Part shown: piece after piece, positions 43,385 to 52,530 of the stretch
Layout: every line of letters begins with the position of its first letter
Position numbering within the stretch: position 1 is the first letter of the stretch
NCBI GenBank assembly: GCA_964645775.1
Contig: CAZYBU010000011.1
Coordinates: 16,462-80,461 of the forward strand
DNA: 64,000 bases
Source of the DNA: CAZYBU01 sp964645775
GTDB lineage: Bacteria; Spirochaetota; UBA4802; UBA5550
Reading direction: 5' to 3'
Notes under the pieces: model-generated
The model's input: only the letters and a program-made list of their open reading frames with translations
What the model was told of the DNA's origin: nothing
Database searches by the model: none
Program-made: the position numbers and the translations under genes

Positions 43385-44920
43385 ATGAAACGGACACCAG
43401 TACTCCACATATTGATAACCCTGCTTCTCCTCGCCTCCTGTTCAGACAGCAGTAAAATGGAGAAAGAGAATAATGACAGTTTTGATTCTGCCAATGTCAT
43501 AAAGACCGGGCGTTCCGTGGAAGGATACCTGCAGGATGAAAAGGACAAAGACTTTTTCCGTCTTTCCCTGGATAGACCTGTAACCCTGACCTTTCACCTG
43601 AGCAGCGTGAAGGGAATCAATCACGCGCTCTCTGTTTATAACAGCAGAAAGGACCTTTTAAAGAGGGTAGACGACAGCCGAAAATCTTCCCCTGAAGAGC
43701 TGGCTAACCTGAGTCTGGATCCAGGTGATTATTTTCTGGTTGTTGATCATGGAGATCGGGACCGGCGAAACAGCAATGATGAGAATAGCTATACACTTAC
43801 CGTGGAACAATGCTCCGAAATAGTTTCGGAAAGAGAACCGAATGACGGACCGGAGAAGGCCGCTCCCCTGGGACCGGAGAAGCCGGTCCGTGGGTTCTTT
43901 TCTCCGGCATTTAACAGGGAGAACCGGAGCAAGGAAAATCCGATGAGAGAAGAGGACTGGTTTTACCTGGATGCCGAAGGGGGCCCGGGTGGCCCCATGC
44001 TTCTCGATGCGAAACTTAGCGGTGTTCCAGGCATTAACAGTCTCATAGAACTGTATAATGAAAAATATGAACTCCTGGCACGTACTGATAATCACCCTTC
44101 AGGGTCCGGAGAGCGACTGGAGGGGTTCGGGGTCCCGGAAAGGGGACGCCTCTATATTGTGGTGGCGTCAGGAACCTACCTGGCCAATGTAAGGGATACC
44201 TATACCATTTCCGTTCAGCTTCGTTCGCATGAAGAAGGGCAGGAGATCGAAAGGAACGATTCCCGTGGAGAAGCGACTCTCATGAAGGGAAGGGAGATGC
44301 GTGGGACACTGGGAGGGGCCACGGACCTCGATTATTTCAGGCTTGAGTCCCTGGAAGAAGGGGTATATATGGTCCGTCTGGAAGGCGGAGCGATGGATCT
44401 CTCCTTTGCCATTTACGACCCGGAGGGTAATCGCCTGTGGGATATCGATAATTCCGGTGATGGCGATGAAATCCTTCCCAACGTCAGGTTGCACAATGGG
44501 ATGTTTATTCTGGTGAAGGGAAGCGCGATGAAAGAGACGGCGCATTACCGGCTTACACTTGCTCCCCTGGAAAAAAATCGGGCCCTGGAACAGGAACCGA
44601 ACGATACAAGGTCGACTGCATCCAGGCCTCATAAAAACCGGATGATAGGCTTCCAGACAACGGGTGGCGACAGGGATTATTTTGAAATATCAACAAAATC
44701 GAGAAAGGACCTGCTTTGCACCGCCCGGGGGATCGATAATGTACGCATGAAGGTGTCTATAACTGATCACATGGGATATATCATAAAGGCCATCGAGGTG
44801 CCCGGCAGAAAAGAGACGACCTTTCAGGAGATGATTGACGGTAAGGGGTTCCTGATTGTTGAATTCAGCGGTGATAACTATCGCGATCCTTACCTTATCC
44901 ATTGCGAGGTAGAAAAATGA
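43385..44920 (+). CDS. Lipoprotein with four PPC-like (pre-peptidase C-terminal) domains
   Basis: 511 residues. The signal peptide ends in a lipobox (LLLLAS-Cys19). Four beta-sandwich units each begin with E-x-N-D and carry a G-x-x-x-G-x...D-x-D-(Y/F)-F pattern: about 26-143, 149-280, 288-397 and 403-511. PPC domains usually trail secreted peptidases; here no peptidase is present, so the protein is probably a surface or periplasmic binding lipoprotein. First gene of a seven-gene unit; overlaps the next by four bases. Confidence 0.75.
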   Translation: MKRTPVLHILITLLLLASCSDSSKMEKENNDSFDSANVIKTGRSVEGYLQDEKDKDFFRLSLDRPVTLTFHLSSVKGINHALSVYNSRKDLLKRVDDSRKSSPEELANLSLDPGDYFLVVDHGDRDRRNSNDENSYTLTVEQCSEIVSEREPNDGPEKAAPLGPEKPVRGFFSPAFNRENRSKENPMREEDWFYLDAEGGPGGPMLLDAKLSGVPGINSLIELYNEKYELLARTDNHPSGSGERLEGFGVPERGRLYIVVASGTYLANVRDTYTISVQLRSHEEGQEIERNDSRGEATLMKGREMRGTLGGATDLDYFRLESLEEGVYMVRLEGGAMDLSFAIYDPEGNRLWDIDNSGDGDEILPNVRLHNGMFILVKGSAMKETAHYRLTLAPLEKNRALEQEPNDTRSTASRPHKNRMIGFQTTGGDRDYFEISTKSRKDLLCTARGIDNVRMKVSITDHMGYIIKAIEVPGRKETTFQEMIDGKGFLIVEFSGDNYRDPYLIHCEVEK

Positions 44921-45342
44921 GGGCACTGGCCGTTCTTCTCCTGGCGCTTTCAATCATCTCCTGTGGGACAACTCCTGATGGGCTGCCCGTGGGGAAGAAC
45001 AACTTCATGATTACCTTCAGTTCTGATGTTCCTGAGGGGCCGGATGAGGATGATCTCTGTTATTATCGAGTTCGTATCGACAAGATGGAACGTGGAAGGA
45101 CACCAACCGGTCTTGAGTCCCAGTTCAAAACTTTTACCGCGTCCCTGGAGCGGAACCGCCATCTTGTGGAGTTTGAAAAATGGGTCCTTGACCGGGGAAA
45201 GAAGCGGTATGTGAGGCCCAACAATATAGATCAACCTCGACCCAATCATATCTATGTGGACCTTCTTGAAAACAGGAGTGTTCGAGTGGACGTGAGCATA
45301 GAGCAAAGCCATAAAGCAAATATCGATATCAGGTACAGGTAA
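44917..45342 (+). CDS. Small lipoprotein, function unknown
   Basis: 141 residues with a short signal peptide and lipobox (LSIIS-Cys16). The mature part is beta-rich and charged, ending RVDVSIEQSHKANIDIRYR. Not recognised. GAGGT precedes the ATG, which overlaps the PPC lipoprotein stop (ATGA). The rhomboid gene follows after three bases. Confidence 0.65.
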   Translation: MRALAVLLLALSIISCGTTPDGLPVGKNNFMITFSSDVPEGPDEDDLCYYRVRIDKMERGRTPTGLESQFKTFTASLERNRHLVEFEKWVLDRGKKRYVRPNNIDQPRPNHIYVDLLENRSVRVDVSIEQSHKANIDIRYR

Positions 45343-45345
45343 ACC

Positions 45346-45903
45346 ATGAAACGGGAATCGTCACTCTTATATACCCTCAGAAACCTCGCCATTCTGATAG
45401 CCATTCTCTGGCTGATACACCTTATCGGTTATATCCTTCCCATAAGGAACCTCGGCATAAAACCGAGGGAAGCTGCGGGCCTCATAGGGATTCTGACGGC
45501 GCCCCTTATACACGCCTCGGTCATGCACCTGGTTACGAACAGTATCAGCCTCCTCGCCGTGGGTCTTCTCATGGCAGCCGTGGGTGGCAAACGTTACGTA
45601 CTGATCACCATAGGTGTGGCCCTTATAGGAGGACTGGGTACCTGGCTGATCGGCCGGGGAGGGGTCATCCATGTGGGCGCCAGCGGGGTCATCTTCGGAC
45701 AGCTCGGCTATCTCTTTACCCTTGGGCTCTTTACCCGGCGGATGCGTCATATCATCGTTGCCTTCGTGGCCATTTTTCTATACGGAGGCGCCATTACTGG
45801 ACTTCTGCCCGGAGACTCCTTTGTCTCCTGGGAGAGTCACCTGAGCGGCTTCGTGGCCGGAATCGTCATCGCCCGGGCCGATTCCCGAAAAGGGGGGCAG
45901 TAA
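45346..45903 (+). CDS. Rhomboid-family intramembrane serine protease
   Basis: 185 residues, six predicted transmembrane helices. The active site is complete: HLVTNS on helix two (oxyanion side), GASGVIFG with the nucleophilic serine on helix four, and the catalytic histidine in SHLSGFVAG on helix six. Rhomboids cut membrane-anchored proteins; the two lipoproteins upstream or the neighbouring membrane proteins are possible, unproven, clients. Its last bases provide the ribosome site of the MORN gene. Confidence 0.88.
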   Translation: MKRESSLLYTLRNLAILIAILWLIHLIGYILPIRNLGIKPREAAGLIGILTAPLIHASVMHLVTNSISLLAVGLLMAAVGGKRYVLITIGVALIGGLGTWLIGRGGVIHVGASGVIFGQLGYLFTLGLFTRRMRHIIVAFVAIFLYGGAITGLLPGDSFVSWESHLSGFVAGIVIARADSRKGGQ

Positions 45904-45904
45904 C

Positions 45905-46660
45905 CTGGTCCCGCCCCGGAGAACCTCTCTTCTCATACTTGTTCTTGCCGCATTACAGGGTATCTATGGATCTGGAATAACTTCATCCATGACCTTTTGC
46001 CTAAAGGGTGATTGCATGCATGGCAAGGGGCGACAGGTAACCCTGAAGGGGAAAGTATACCTGGGAACCTTTGAGAATGGAAAACCGGAGGGGTTGGGGG
46101 AAGTGACCTGGCCCGACGGGAGATACTACAGAGGGCCCTTTGTTCGGGGAAAGCCCCATGGAGAAGGCGTACTGGTCACGCCGGAGGGGAGGTTCTCGAA
46201 AGTGGAAATGAAGGAGGGTACGGTCGTCACCTACCGGTTAATGCCTGAAGAGACCAGGGAGGATGGTTCCCGTTATGGTACCTTTTCGACGGCTCTGGGA
46301 GAATACAGGGGCTGGTACAAGGGAAACAGGTTGAAGGGATATAAATCCCATGGGCGCGGCAGAATGGAATATTCATCCGGTTCCATTTACAGGGGCGGGT
46401 GGAAAGAGGGAAAGATCCACGGAAACGGAGAGATGATCTGGAAAAACGGAGCGAGGTATACAGGCCAGTGGAAGGAGGGAGTCCGCAGCGGTTACGGCAC
46501 CTATCGATGGCCGGGTGGATCGGCCTACCAGGGAGGCTGGAAGGATAATCGGAGAGAGGGCCCCGGGATCTACCAGTCAGCGGAAGGGGAAGTTTATATC
46601 GGTTACTGGAAAGGAGAAAGATTCCGAACCGCTCCTTATGACGACGAGGAGGAGAAATGA
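45905..46660 (+). CDS. Exported MORN-repeat protein (possible CTG start)
   Basis: MORN repeats (G-x-Y-x-G-x-(W/F)-x-x-G-x-x-x-G-x-G) run from about residue 40 to the end, for example GSIYRGGWKEGKIHGNGEM. The first canonical start, ATG 45989, excludes an in-frame upstream stretch that is an obvious signal peptide (RRTSLLILVLAALQGIYGSG). No ATG, GTG or TTG exists in that stretch. CTG at 45905 follows AGGGGGG by seven bases, so CTG initiation is proposed; 251 residues from there, 223 from ATG. The stop overlaps the transferase gene. Confidence 0.65.
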   Translation: MVPPRRTSLLILVLAALQGIYGSGITSSMTFCLKGDCMHGKGRQVTLKGKVYLGTFENGKPEGLGEVTWPDGRYYRGPFVRGKPHGEGVLVTPEGRFSKVEMKEGTVVTYRLMPEETREDGSRYGTFSTALGEYRGWYKGNRLKGYKSHGRGRMEYSSGSIYRGGWKEGKIHGNGEMIWKNGARYTGQWKEGVRSGYGTYRWPGGSAYQGGWKDNRREGPGIYQSAEGEVYIGYWKGERFRTAPYDDEEEK

Positions 46661-48039
46661 ATCCATTCCCGGATACTCCGAATCGTGGCGAAGGTCCATT
46701 TCTCTCCGTCATTATTCCGGCGCTCAATGAGCCGGAGATTATGGATACCGTGCATCATCTCAGGCAGAGTCTTGAGGGTGTCTCCTATGAAATCATAATC
46801 GTGGATGGGGAGCCGGAGGGTAGCACCATAAGACTCTGCGAAACGAGTGACTGCCGCACGCTACTATCCCTGCCGGGACGGGCCCGCCAGATGAACCGGG
46901 GATCTGATCTTGCCCGGGGAGAAGTGCTTCTTTTTCATCATGCGGATACTTTCCTTCCCGCCGGTGGAGGAAGACTCATACAAAGATCTATCCGGAAAGG
47001 AGCCGAAGCAGGAGCCTTCCGCCTCTCTTTTTCTGAAGGGGGAATGGTCATGAAGCTGATAGCTTCCATGGCGAACCTCAGAAACCGTTTCACCCGTGAA
47101 CCCTTCGGGGACCAGTCTTTCTTTATTCGACGTGAACGTTATCAGGAAGTGGGTCCCTATAAAACCATACCTGTAATGGAAGATGTCGAATATATGAAAC
47201 GGTTAAAAAGAGACCGTATTCCAGTCGTAATACTTCCTCGTCCCGTCAGGACATCTCCGCGCAGGTGGAAAAATGAGGGAGCCGGGCGGACAACTTTAAA
47301 AAACTGGGCATGCCAGTTGCTCTACGGCATGGGCGTTTCTCCGTGGAAGCTCGCCCGGCTTTACTCTGGAAAAGAGAAAACTGCAGGTGAATCGGTTCTG
47401 GCGCTGATGTACCGGGCGCCGGAGAAGGGAAAGGTAAAAAGCCGATTGGCCGCGGGAGTCGGAGACCGAAAGGCCCTGGAAATATATCAGGCCCTTTTAG
47501 GTCATTCAATCACCGTACTGCGACAGGTGTCACATCGAGATAGAAGGGCGCGACCCATTCTTTATTTGAACGGGAAAGATGATCATAGTATATTGGAATT
47601 CGAAGTCTGGAAGCAAAATGGCGCTGATCTCGGGGAACGAATGCTCCGATTTTTTTATCATGTCTTCACCGAAAAGGGAGGAAGGGCAATCCTCTTCGGA
47701 AGCGACATTCCTGAAATAGGGGATGATGTTCTTTGCAGAGGTTTAAAACTTCTGGAAGAAAAGGATTCGATTCTTGGACCCGCTCGTGACGGAGGGTATT
47801 ACTGTATAGGCTTCAATCGTGATACATTTTATCCTGAATGTTTTCAGGACATTCCCTGGGGAACCGATAAAGTCTTCAGACGCGTCAGTGAGATACTGGA
47901 AGGTGCCGGTCAGGACGTCGGTATCCTGCCTGAGCTTGGAGATATTGATGACAGGGTAGACCTTGATGCATATTTGGAAAATCCCAATAAGGCGAATATT
48001 GCATTGGCACGCAGACTGAAAGCAATAAGAAATGAATGA
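46657..48039 (+). CDS. Fusion of two rSAM/selenodomain-associated-type transferases (GT-A folds)
   Basis: 460 residues. The N-terminal 235 are a family 2 glycosyltransferase of the TIGR04283 type (LSVIIPALNE, YEIIIVDGEPEGS, HHADTFLP, PFGDQSFFIRRE). The C-terminal 220 match the TIGR04282/DUF2064 type (ALMYRAPEKGKVKSRLA, LFGSDIPEI, LGPARDGGYYCIG). These occur as neighbours or fusions in many genomes. Acceptor and sugar are unknown. TVP38 and kinase-like genes follow, pointing to a lipid-linked product. Confidence 0.82.
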   Translation: MNPFPDTPNRGEGPFLSVIIPALNEPEIMDTVHHLRQSLEGVSYEIIIVDGEPEGSTIRLCETSDCRTLLSLPGRARQMNRGSDLARGEVLLFHHADTFLPAGGGRLIQRSIRKGAEAGAFRLSFSEGGMVMKLIASMANLRNRFTREPFGDQSFFIRRERYQEVGPYKTIPVMEDVEYMKRLKRDRIPVVILPRPVRTSPRRWKNEGAGRTTLKNWACQLLYGMGVSPWKLARLYSGKEKTAGESVLALMYRAPEKGKVKSRLAAGVGDRKALEIYQALLGHSITVLRQVSHRDRRARPILYLNGKDDHSILEFEVWKQNGADLGERMLRFFYHVFTEKGGRAILFGSDIPEIGDDVLCRGLKLLEEKDSILGPARDGGYYCIGFNRDTFYPECFQDIPWGTDKVFRRVSEILEGAGQDVGILPELGDIDDRVDLDAYLENPNKANIALARRLKAIRNE

Positions 48040-48055
48040 GGCAGGAGGGGACACC

Positions 48056-48751
48056 ATGAAGAAGAACGCCTGGAAGATTATCGTGGCCGCGATACTTGTG
48101 GCCGTTGCCCTGGGATTGAGATTCAGCGGGATAACCGATTACGTTACCCTGGAATCGGTCCAGAGGGAGAGTGACCGACTCGCTGCCCTGGTGCGTGAAG
48201 ATTTATTGCTGTGGGCGCTGCTCTTTACCGCATTTTATTCAATATGGGCCGCTTTCGCCCTTCCCATGGCTGCGGTTCTCTCCATAGCGGCCGGTTTTCT
48301 ATTCGGCCTTTTGGGTCTTCTCCCTGTTCTTGCCGGGGCGACCCTGGGGGCGACCATTGCTTTTTTTGCATCCAGGTACCTTGTGGGAAATATTATTCAA
48401 AAGCGGTTCGGTGACAGGGTCGCGAGATTTAATCAGGAACTGGAACGCCACGGCCACAGGTATCTTTTAACTCTGCGACTGATTCCCATCTTCCCCTTTT
48501 TCCTTATCAATGTGGGTGCGGGCCTGACACGGATACCGGCCATTACCTATGTCTGGACCACGGCCCTGGGGATTATACCGGGCGCATTTGTATTTGTCTA
48601 CGCCGGGACTCGCCTTCATGCTATTGAGAAGGTTTCGGACATCATCTCTCCCGGCGTTCTATCGGCCCTCATTCTTCTGGGACTTTTCGCGTCGATACCG
48701 ACTATCTACATGAAGATCCGGGAAAGGAAACGCACTCCTGAGGGTGAATGA
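48056..48751 (+). CDS. TVP38/TMEM64 (DedA-related) membrane protein
   Basis: 231 residues with about six hydrophobic segments. The family core is clear: AAGFLFGLLGLLPVLAGATLGATIAFF and LLTLRLIPIFPFFLINVGAGLTRI. Relatives act in lipid translocation across the membrane. ATG at 48056 follows GGAGG; an earlier in-frame ATG (48032) overlaps the transferase gene. Fits the idea that the preceding transferase acts on a lipid carrier. Confidence 0.85.
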   Translation: MKKNAWKIIVAAILVAVALGLRFSGITDYVTLESVQRESDRLAALVREDLLLWALLFTAFYSIWAAFALPMAAVLSIAAGFLFGLLGLLPVLAGATLGATIAFFASRYLVGNIIQKRFGDRVARFNQELERHGHRYLLTLRLIPIFPFFLINVGAGLTRIPAITYVWTTALGIIPGAFVFVYAGTRLHAIEKVSDIISPGVLSALILLGLFASIPTIYMKIRERKRTPEGE

Positions 48752-49714
48752 TTGAAAATGACAGAAAGAGTCGGGAAATTTCTGTCACAGAGAAAGTGGC
48801 TCGAAGAGATCGAGGAAATATCTTTTCTGGCGTCAGGGGAATATAATGAGAATTATTATGTGAAGGACGGCCGCGAAGGGGAAAGGGTCTTTCGCATTAA
48901 TCATGGCAGTCAACTTAACCTTGATAACCAGATTGAATACGAGTTCCAGGTCCTTCGGGCGGTATCCTCCTCAGGTGTCACACCGATGCCGATTCACTAC
49001 GAGCTGGATACCCCGGAGTTCAACTCCGGCGTTATGCTCATGGAATATCTGCCCGGCCGGCTCCTTGACTACGAGCGGGACAGCGTAAGCGCGGCTATGA
49101 CCTTCGCCCGTATTCATTCCCTTGAACCGGACAGCCGGCTCCTTGTTCAGAGAAATCCTGTTACTTCCATCGCAGAAGAGAGTCTTCGGCTCATCAACCG
49201 GTATCAGGAACATCCCCTTGAGGAGAAACGTCCTCTTCTGCTCAAATACCATGATTACATTTGTCGTCTTGGTGAAGAGGAGGATGATTTCTTTTCCGGG
49301 GACCGGCTCTGTATGGTCAACACGGAAGTCAACTCCGGGAATTTTATCATGGGAGAAGATCGGGCCTGGCTTGTGGACTGGGAAAAAGGTGTTATCTCAT
49401 CCCGGTATCAGGACCTGGGACACTTCCTGGTGCCCACGACGACCCGGTGGAAAACGGACTATCTCTTTAACGGAAAGTCCCGCCGTGATTTTCTGGACTC
49501 TTACCGACGCTCACTTGATGAGGATATAGCCCTTGAAGATATCGACAGGGGTTCCCGGATACTGGAACGGACCATCCTGCTGCGAGCCCTGAGCTGGTGT
49601 TACATGGCCTATTATGAATATACGGGAAGCGAACGTCCCCTTACCAGCACGGTCACCTTTGATCGAATCAAGACATATCTGGAGGAAATCGAGTCTCTGC
49701 TCGTCATGGATTAA
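48752..49714 (+). CDS. Aminoglycoside/choline kinase-like phosphotransferase with altered catalytic loop
   Basis: 320 residues. The fold's order is present: a Gly-poor N-lobe (FLASGEYNENYYV), hinge MLMEYLPGRLL, catalytic loop and metal motif LVDWEKG. The catalytic loop, normally H-G-D-x-x-x-x-N, reads NTEVNSGN, so both His and Asp are replaced. Activity on a small molecule is doubtful or uses a different base. TTG at 48752 follows GAGGGTG well; ATG at 48758 is possible. Last gene of the operon. Confidence 0.7.
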   Translation: MKMTERVGKFLSQRKWLEEIEEISFLASGEYNENYYVKDGREGERVFRINHGSQLNLDNQIEYEFQVLRAVSSSGVTPMPIHYELDTPEFNSGVMLMEYLPGRLLDYERDSVSAAMTFARIHSLEPDSRLLVQRNPVTSIAEESLRLINRYQEHPLEEKRPLLLKYHDYICRLGEEEDDFFSGDRLCMVNTEVNSGNFIMGEDRAWLVDWEKGVISSRYQDLGHFLVPTTTRWKTDYLFNGKSRRDFLDSYRRSLDEDIALEDIDRGSRILERTILLRALSWCYMAYYEYTGSERPLTSTVTFDRIKTYLEEIESLLVMD

Positions 49715-49722
49715 GATTCGGA

Positions 49723-50583
49723 TTATTGCTTTTCCTGGGATTCGGGCGCAGGAACGTTCCTGGAGATTGAATAGCTGTCCTGTCTGAGGGTAAAGGGGAG
49801 AAGGAGCAGAGGGAGAAGCCGCACATTTTCGGGATAGCGGTATCCCGAAATACCGATGGCCATCTCCTGGTGACCCTTTGCCGGCTGGTCCCTGTAGGTA
49901 CCCAGCAGATAGTCCCACCATGAAAGGTTAAATCCGAAATTGCTGTTGGTCTCAACGATCCGAACCGAATGATGGACCCGATGCATATCTGGTGTGACGA
50001 TTATCTTCCTCAGAAGATTGTCCACGAGTAAGGGGAGCCGTATGTTGCCGTGGTTGAACATAGCCGTGAAGTTTAGAATAATCTCAAAAATAATCACGGC
50101 CAGCGCTGGCGGCCCCAGGAGAAGAACTGCTCCGAGTTTAATGCACAGGGAGATAATAATCTCGAAGGGATGGAACCTGAGTCCTGTGGTTGCGTCGATA
50201 TCCAGGTCCGTGTGATGCACGGCATGGATCCTCCAGAGGAGAGGGATGGCGTGGAACATGAGATGTTGAAGATATATGACAAGGTCCAGCGTAATAATTG
50301 CGATGATAAATGCCGGAATGGGGTGAATTTCAAGTATATTAAGAATGCCCCATCCCCGTTCCACGGCCAGAAGAGCCAGGGAGACCGGTAAAACAGGAAG
50401 CAAAAGTCTGAGGATAAAGGTATTAAAACCGGTGAGGACGATATTCCTGAACCATCGGTGACGTCTCTTCTCCACACGCGAGCGTACCGGCAGGATTATC
50501 TCCATACCGGCGAAAAGAACAAGGCCTCCCAGGAAAAAGACGGGTCTGATTACGGTCTCCAGGTCAGGATGTGGAAGGTCCAT
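49723..50583 (-). CDS. Sterol desaturase/fatty acid hydroxylase family membrane protein
   Basis: About 286 residues with four or more transmembrane helices and the three histidine boxes of the di-iron family: HLMFH, HAVHH and HRVHH (the last after TPDM). Members oxidise or hydroxylate lipids. The substrate is unknown. Starts ATG 50583 or 50592, overlapping the end of the histidine kinase gene by 20-29 bases, so it is co-transcribed with it. Confidence 0.85.
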   Translation of the reverse strand: MDLPHPDLETVIRPVFFLGGLVLFAGMEIILPVRSRVEKRRHRWFRNIVLTGFNTFILRLLLPVLPVSLALLAVERGWGILNILEIHPIPAFIIAIITLDLVIYLQHLMFHAIPLLWRIHAVHHTDLDIDATTGLRFHPFEIIISLCIKLGAVLLLGPPALAVIIFEIILNFTAMFNHGNIRLPLLVDNLLRKIIVTPDMHRVHHSVRIVETNSNFGFNLSWWDYLLGTYRDQPAKGHQEMAIGISGYRYPENVRLLPLLLLPFTLRQDSYSISRNVPAPESQEKQ

Positions 50584-51808
50584 CACGATCATCCGGCAAA
50601 GGGAGATGGATGGTAAATATACTCCCTTTTTCTGTGCTCTCCGTCAGCTTCAGGTCTCCATTGTTTTTTTCCGTCAGTTCACGACAGAGGATGAGTCCCA
50701 GGCCGGAACCCGTTTCATTCTCCGTTCCCCGTGTAGAGTGTTTGAAATCGACACTGAAAAGTCTCTCCTGCACGTCGGGAGGTATGCCGGTTCCACTGTC
50801 ACTTACGTGGATATGGACGTTCCCTTTGTATTTTTCAGCCGTAATAGAAATACTCCCTCCCACAGGGGTGAACTTTATGGCATTGGAGAGAAGGTTTCGA
50901 ATGATGGTATTAAGGCTGTTCCGGTCAGCATGTACAAAAAGATCATGGGATATATTCGTGGAAGGGTTAATAGTTTTTCTCCTGGCTGTTGGCAAGAACA
51001 GCTCCAGGTTGCTGTTTACGATCTCCCTCAGGTTTATGTCGTCGAACTGAAAGTCTATCATCTCTCTTTGAAGACGTGACCATTCCAGCAGGTTCTCGAG
51101 GAGCTTGAAAAGCTGGGATGCGGACTGGTTAAGCATGCGTGCGTAATCATAGACCTGGCTCGTTGAAAGCTCGGCCAGGTCCGTGGAAAGGATCTCCGTG
51201 AGTCCCAGAAAGGCGTTAAAGGGGCTCTTAAGATCATGGGCGATGATGGAAAAGAGTCTGTCTTTGGACGCCAGTGCCGCTTCCAGGGCAGCCTTGGACT
51301 GCCTGACCTCATCCTCCGCACTTTTCTGTTCAGTGATGTCGAAAACAATACCTACCAGTTTCAGGGGTTTTCCCTGAGTGTCCCGCTCAACAACGTTACC
51401 CCTGTCATAGAACCAGCGGTAGCTTCCGTCATCGCATCTCATGCGATATTCCGTTTCGTATGCGGACCGTTCTCCCATGAGGTGTTCCCGCATGTTCTGC
51501 ATGGCGGCCTCATAGTCCTCAGGATGAATCAGCTTTGTGAAGGAATCGACATAGGGAGAGAAATCTTCATAAGAGTAGCCCAGAACCTCTACCTTTTTGG
51601 GATTAAAGGATACTCGTCCGGTAGGATAGTCCCATTCCCAGCGACCGAGATTGCCGGACCACGTAAATTCGAGTTGTTCCTCAGAGATGACCCGTTCTTC
51701 TTTAAGCAGGCGTCTTCTCTGCTCTTCTTCCTCCAGGCGCTGAACCTCTTTTTTCAGAGACTCGACTTCCCGCTTCAGTTCTTCTATGCTTTGATTATTG
51801 CTCGACAT
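50564..51808 (-). CDS. PAS-domain sensor histidine kinase
   Basis: 414 residues, cytoplasmic: an N-terminal coiled coil (about 5-45), a PAS domain (about 48-160; WEWDYPTGRVSF, YRWFYDRGNVV), HisKA with the phospho-acceptor histidine in IIAHDLKSPFN, and a HATPase with NLLSNAIKF (N box), DSGTGIP (G1) and GSGLGL (G2). No response regulator is adjacent. No ribosome site precedes the ATG. Senses an internal signal. Confidence 0.9.
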   Translation of the reverse strand: MSSNNQSIEELKREVESLKKEVQRLEEEEQRRRLLKEERVISEEQLEFTWSGNLGRWEWDYPTGRVSFNPKKVEVLGYSYEDFSPYVDSFTKLIHPEDYEAAMQNMREHLMGERSAYETEYRMRCDDGSYRWFYDRGNVVERDTQGKPLKLVGIVFDITEQKSAEDEVRQSKAALEAALASKDRLFSIIAHDLKSPFNAFLGLTEILSTDLAELSTSQVYDYARMLNQSASQLFKLLENLLEWSRLQREMIDFQFDDINLREIVNSNLELFLPTARRKTINPSTNISHDLFVHADRNSLNTIIRNLLSNAIKFTPVGGSISITAEKYKGNVHIHVSDSGTGIPPDVQERLFSVDFKHSTRGTENETGSGLGLILCRELTEKNNGDLKLTESTEKGSIFTIHLPLPDDRDGPSTS

Positions 51809-51990
51809 TTTCTATACAGTGACAGTATGTATTTCTTAACTCTGTTTGCTGAAAAATTTTATTTCCCCCGCCATCGTAGAGGGAGGGGGTACTATTACTT
51901 TTTAGTTTGCACGTAAAAGCATCTTTAGGAATAATTATTGATAATGATAAAAATTACAGGCAGTACCATGATTGTCAAGATATATCTACA

Positions 51991-52293
51991 ATGGAAAAGA
52001 TAGAAAAAAATCCCTACCTGGAGATCGATTTCCAGGGAGAATGTGATCTGCATTATATTCCGGCGCGGGATACGGAGAAGGCCGTGAGTGCCTTTATTCA
52101 ACAATCACTTTCTGAAGGGAGGCAATGGATTACTCTGATTCATGGAAAGGGTAGGGGAATACGAAAGGCGGAGAGCCTGAAAATTCTCAGAGATTGTGAT
52201 TGCGTGTTAGAGTTTGACGAAAGAGGGGGCAACTGGGGGCGTACCCTGATCAGGCTTAAAGAGCAGTCAAGTCGGGCGGATGCGGAAGAATGA
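51991..52293 (+). CDS. Smr-domain protein (putative nuclease or RNA-binding)
   Basis: About 100 residues, one Smr domain of MutS2 C-terminal type. DLHYIPARDTEKAVSAFI corresponds to the LDLHG start, TLIHGKGRGIRK to the HGKGxGxLR motif, and WGRTLIRLK to the end strand. In the first motif the usual DLHG glycine is a tyrosine. The start is uncertain: the frame is open from 51907 (TTG) and no clear ribosome site precedes 51991. Confidence 0.7.
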   Translation: MEKIEKNPYLEIDFQGECDLHYIPARDTEKAVSAFIQQSLSEGRQWITLIHGKGRGIRKAESLKILRDCDCVLEFDERGGNWGRTLIRLKEQSSRADAEE

Positions 52294-52530
52294 TTCTGTT
52301 CTTTTTTCGATGGAAAAGACTTTACAATTCTTTTCTTCGATGGTGTAATACGCATGCTTCTCAGGAAGTGCTGAGTCAGATTCATCCCGGTTGTCCTTTC
52401 ATAATTCAGCATTAATTGAGGATCATTCTCTTCATGCACGGGGTCGCTGCCTGATTCTTCAATCCTGGACCGGCCCTTTGACAAACGTTAAGAGCAAATT
52501 GCATTGAAAGGACTAACCTCCGGAGGGACC

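Noticed and set aside
51812..51826. ATACAGTGACAGTAT considered as an operator for the histidine kinase gene
   Set aside because: Only the outer four bases are true inverted repeats; the core is a direct repeat of ACAGT-like bases, which is weak evidence.
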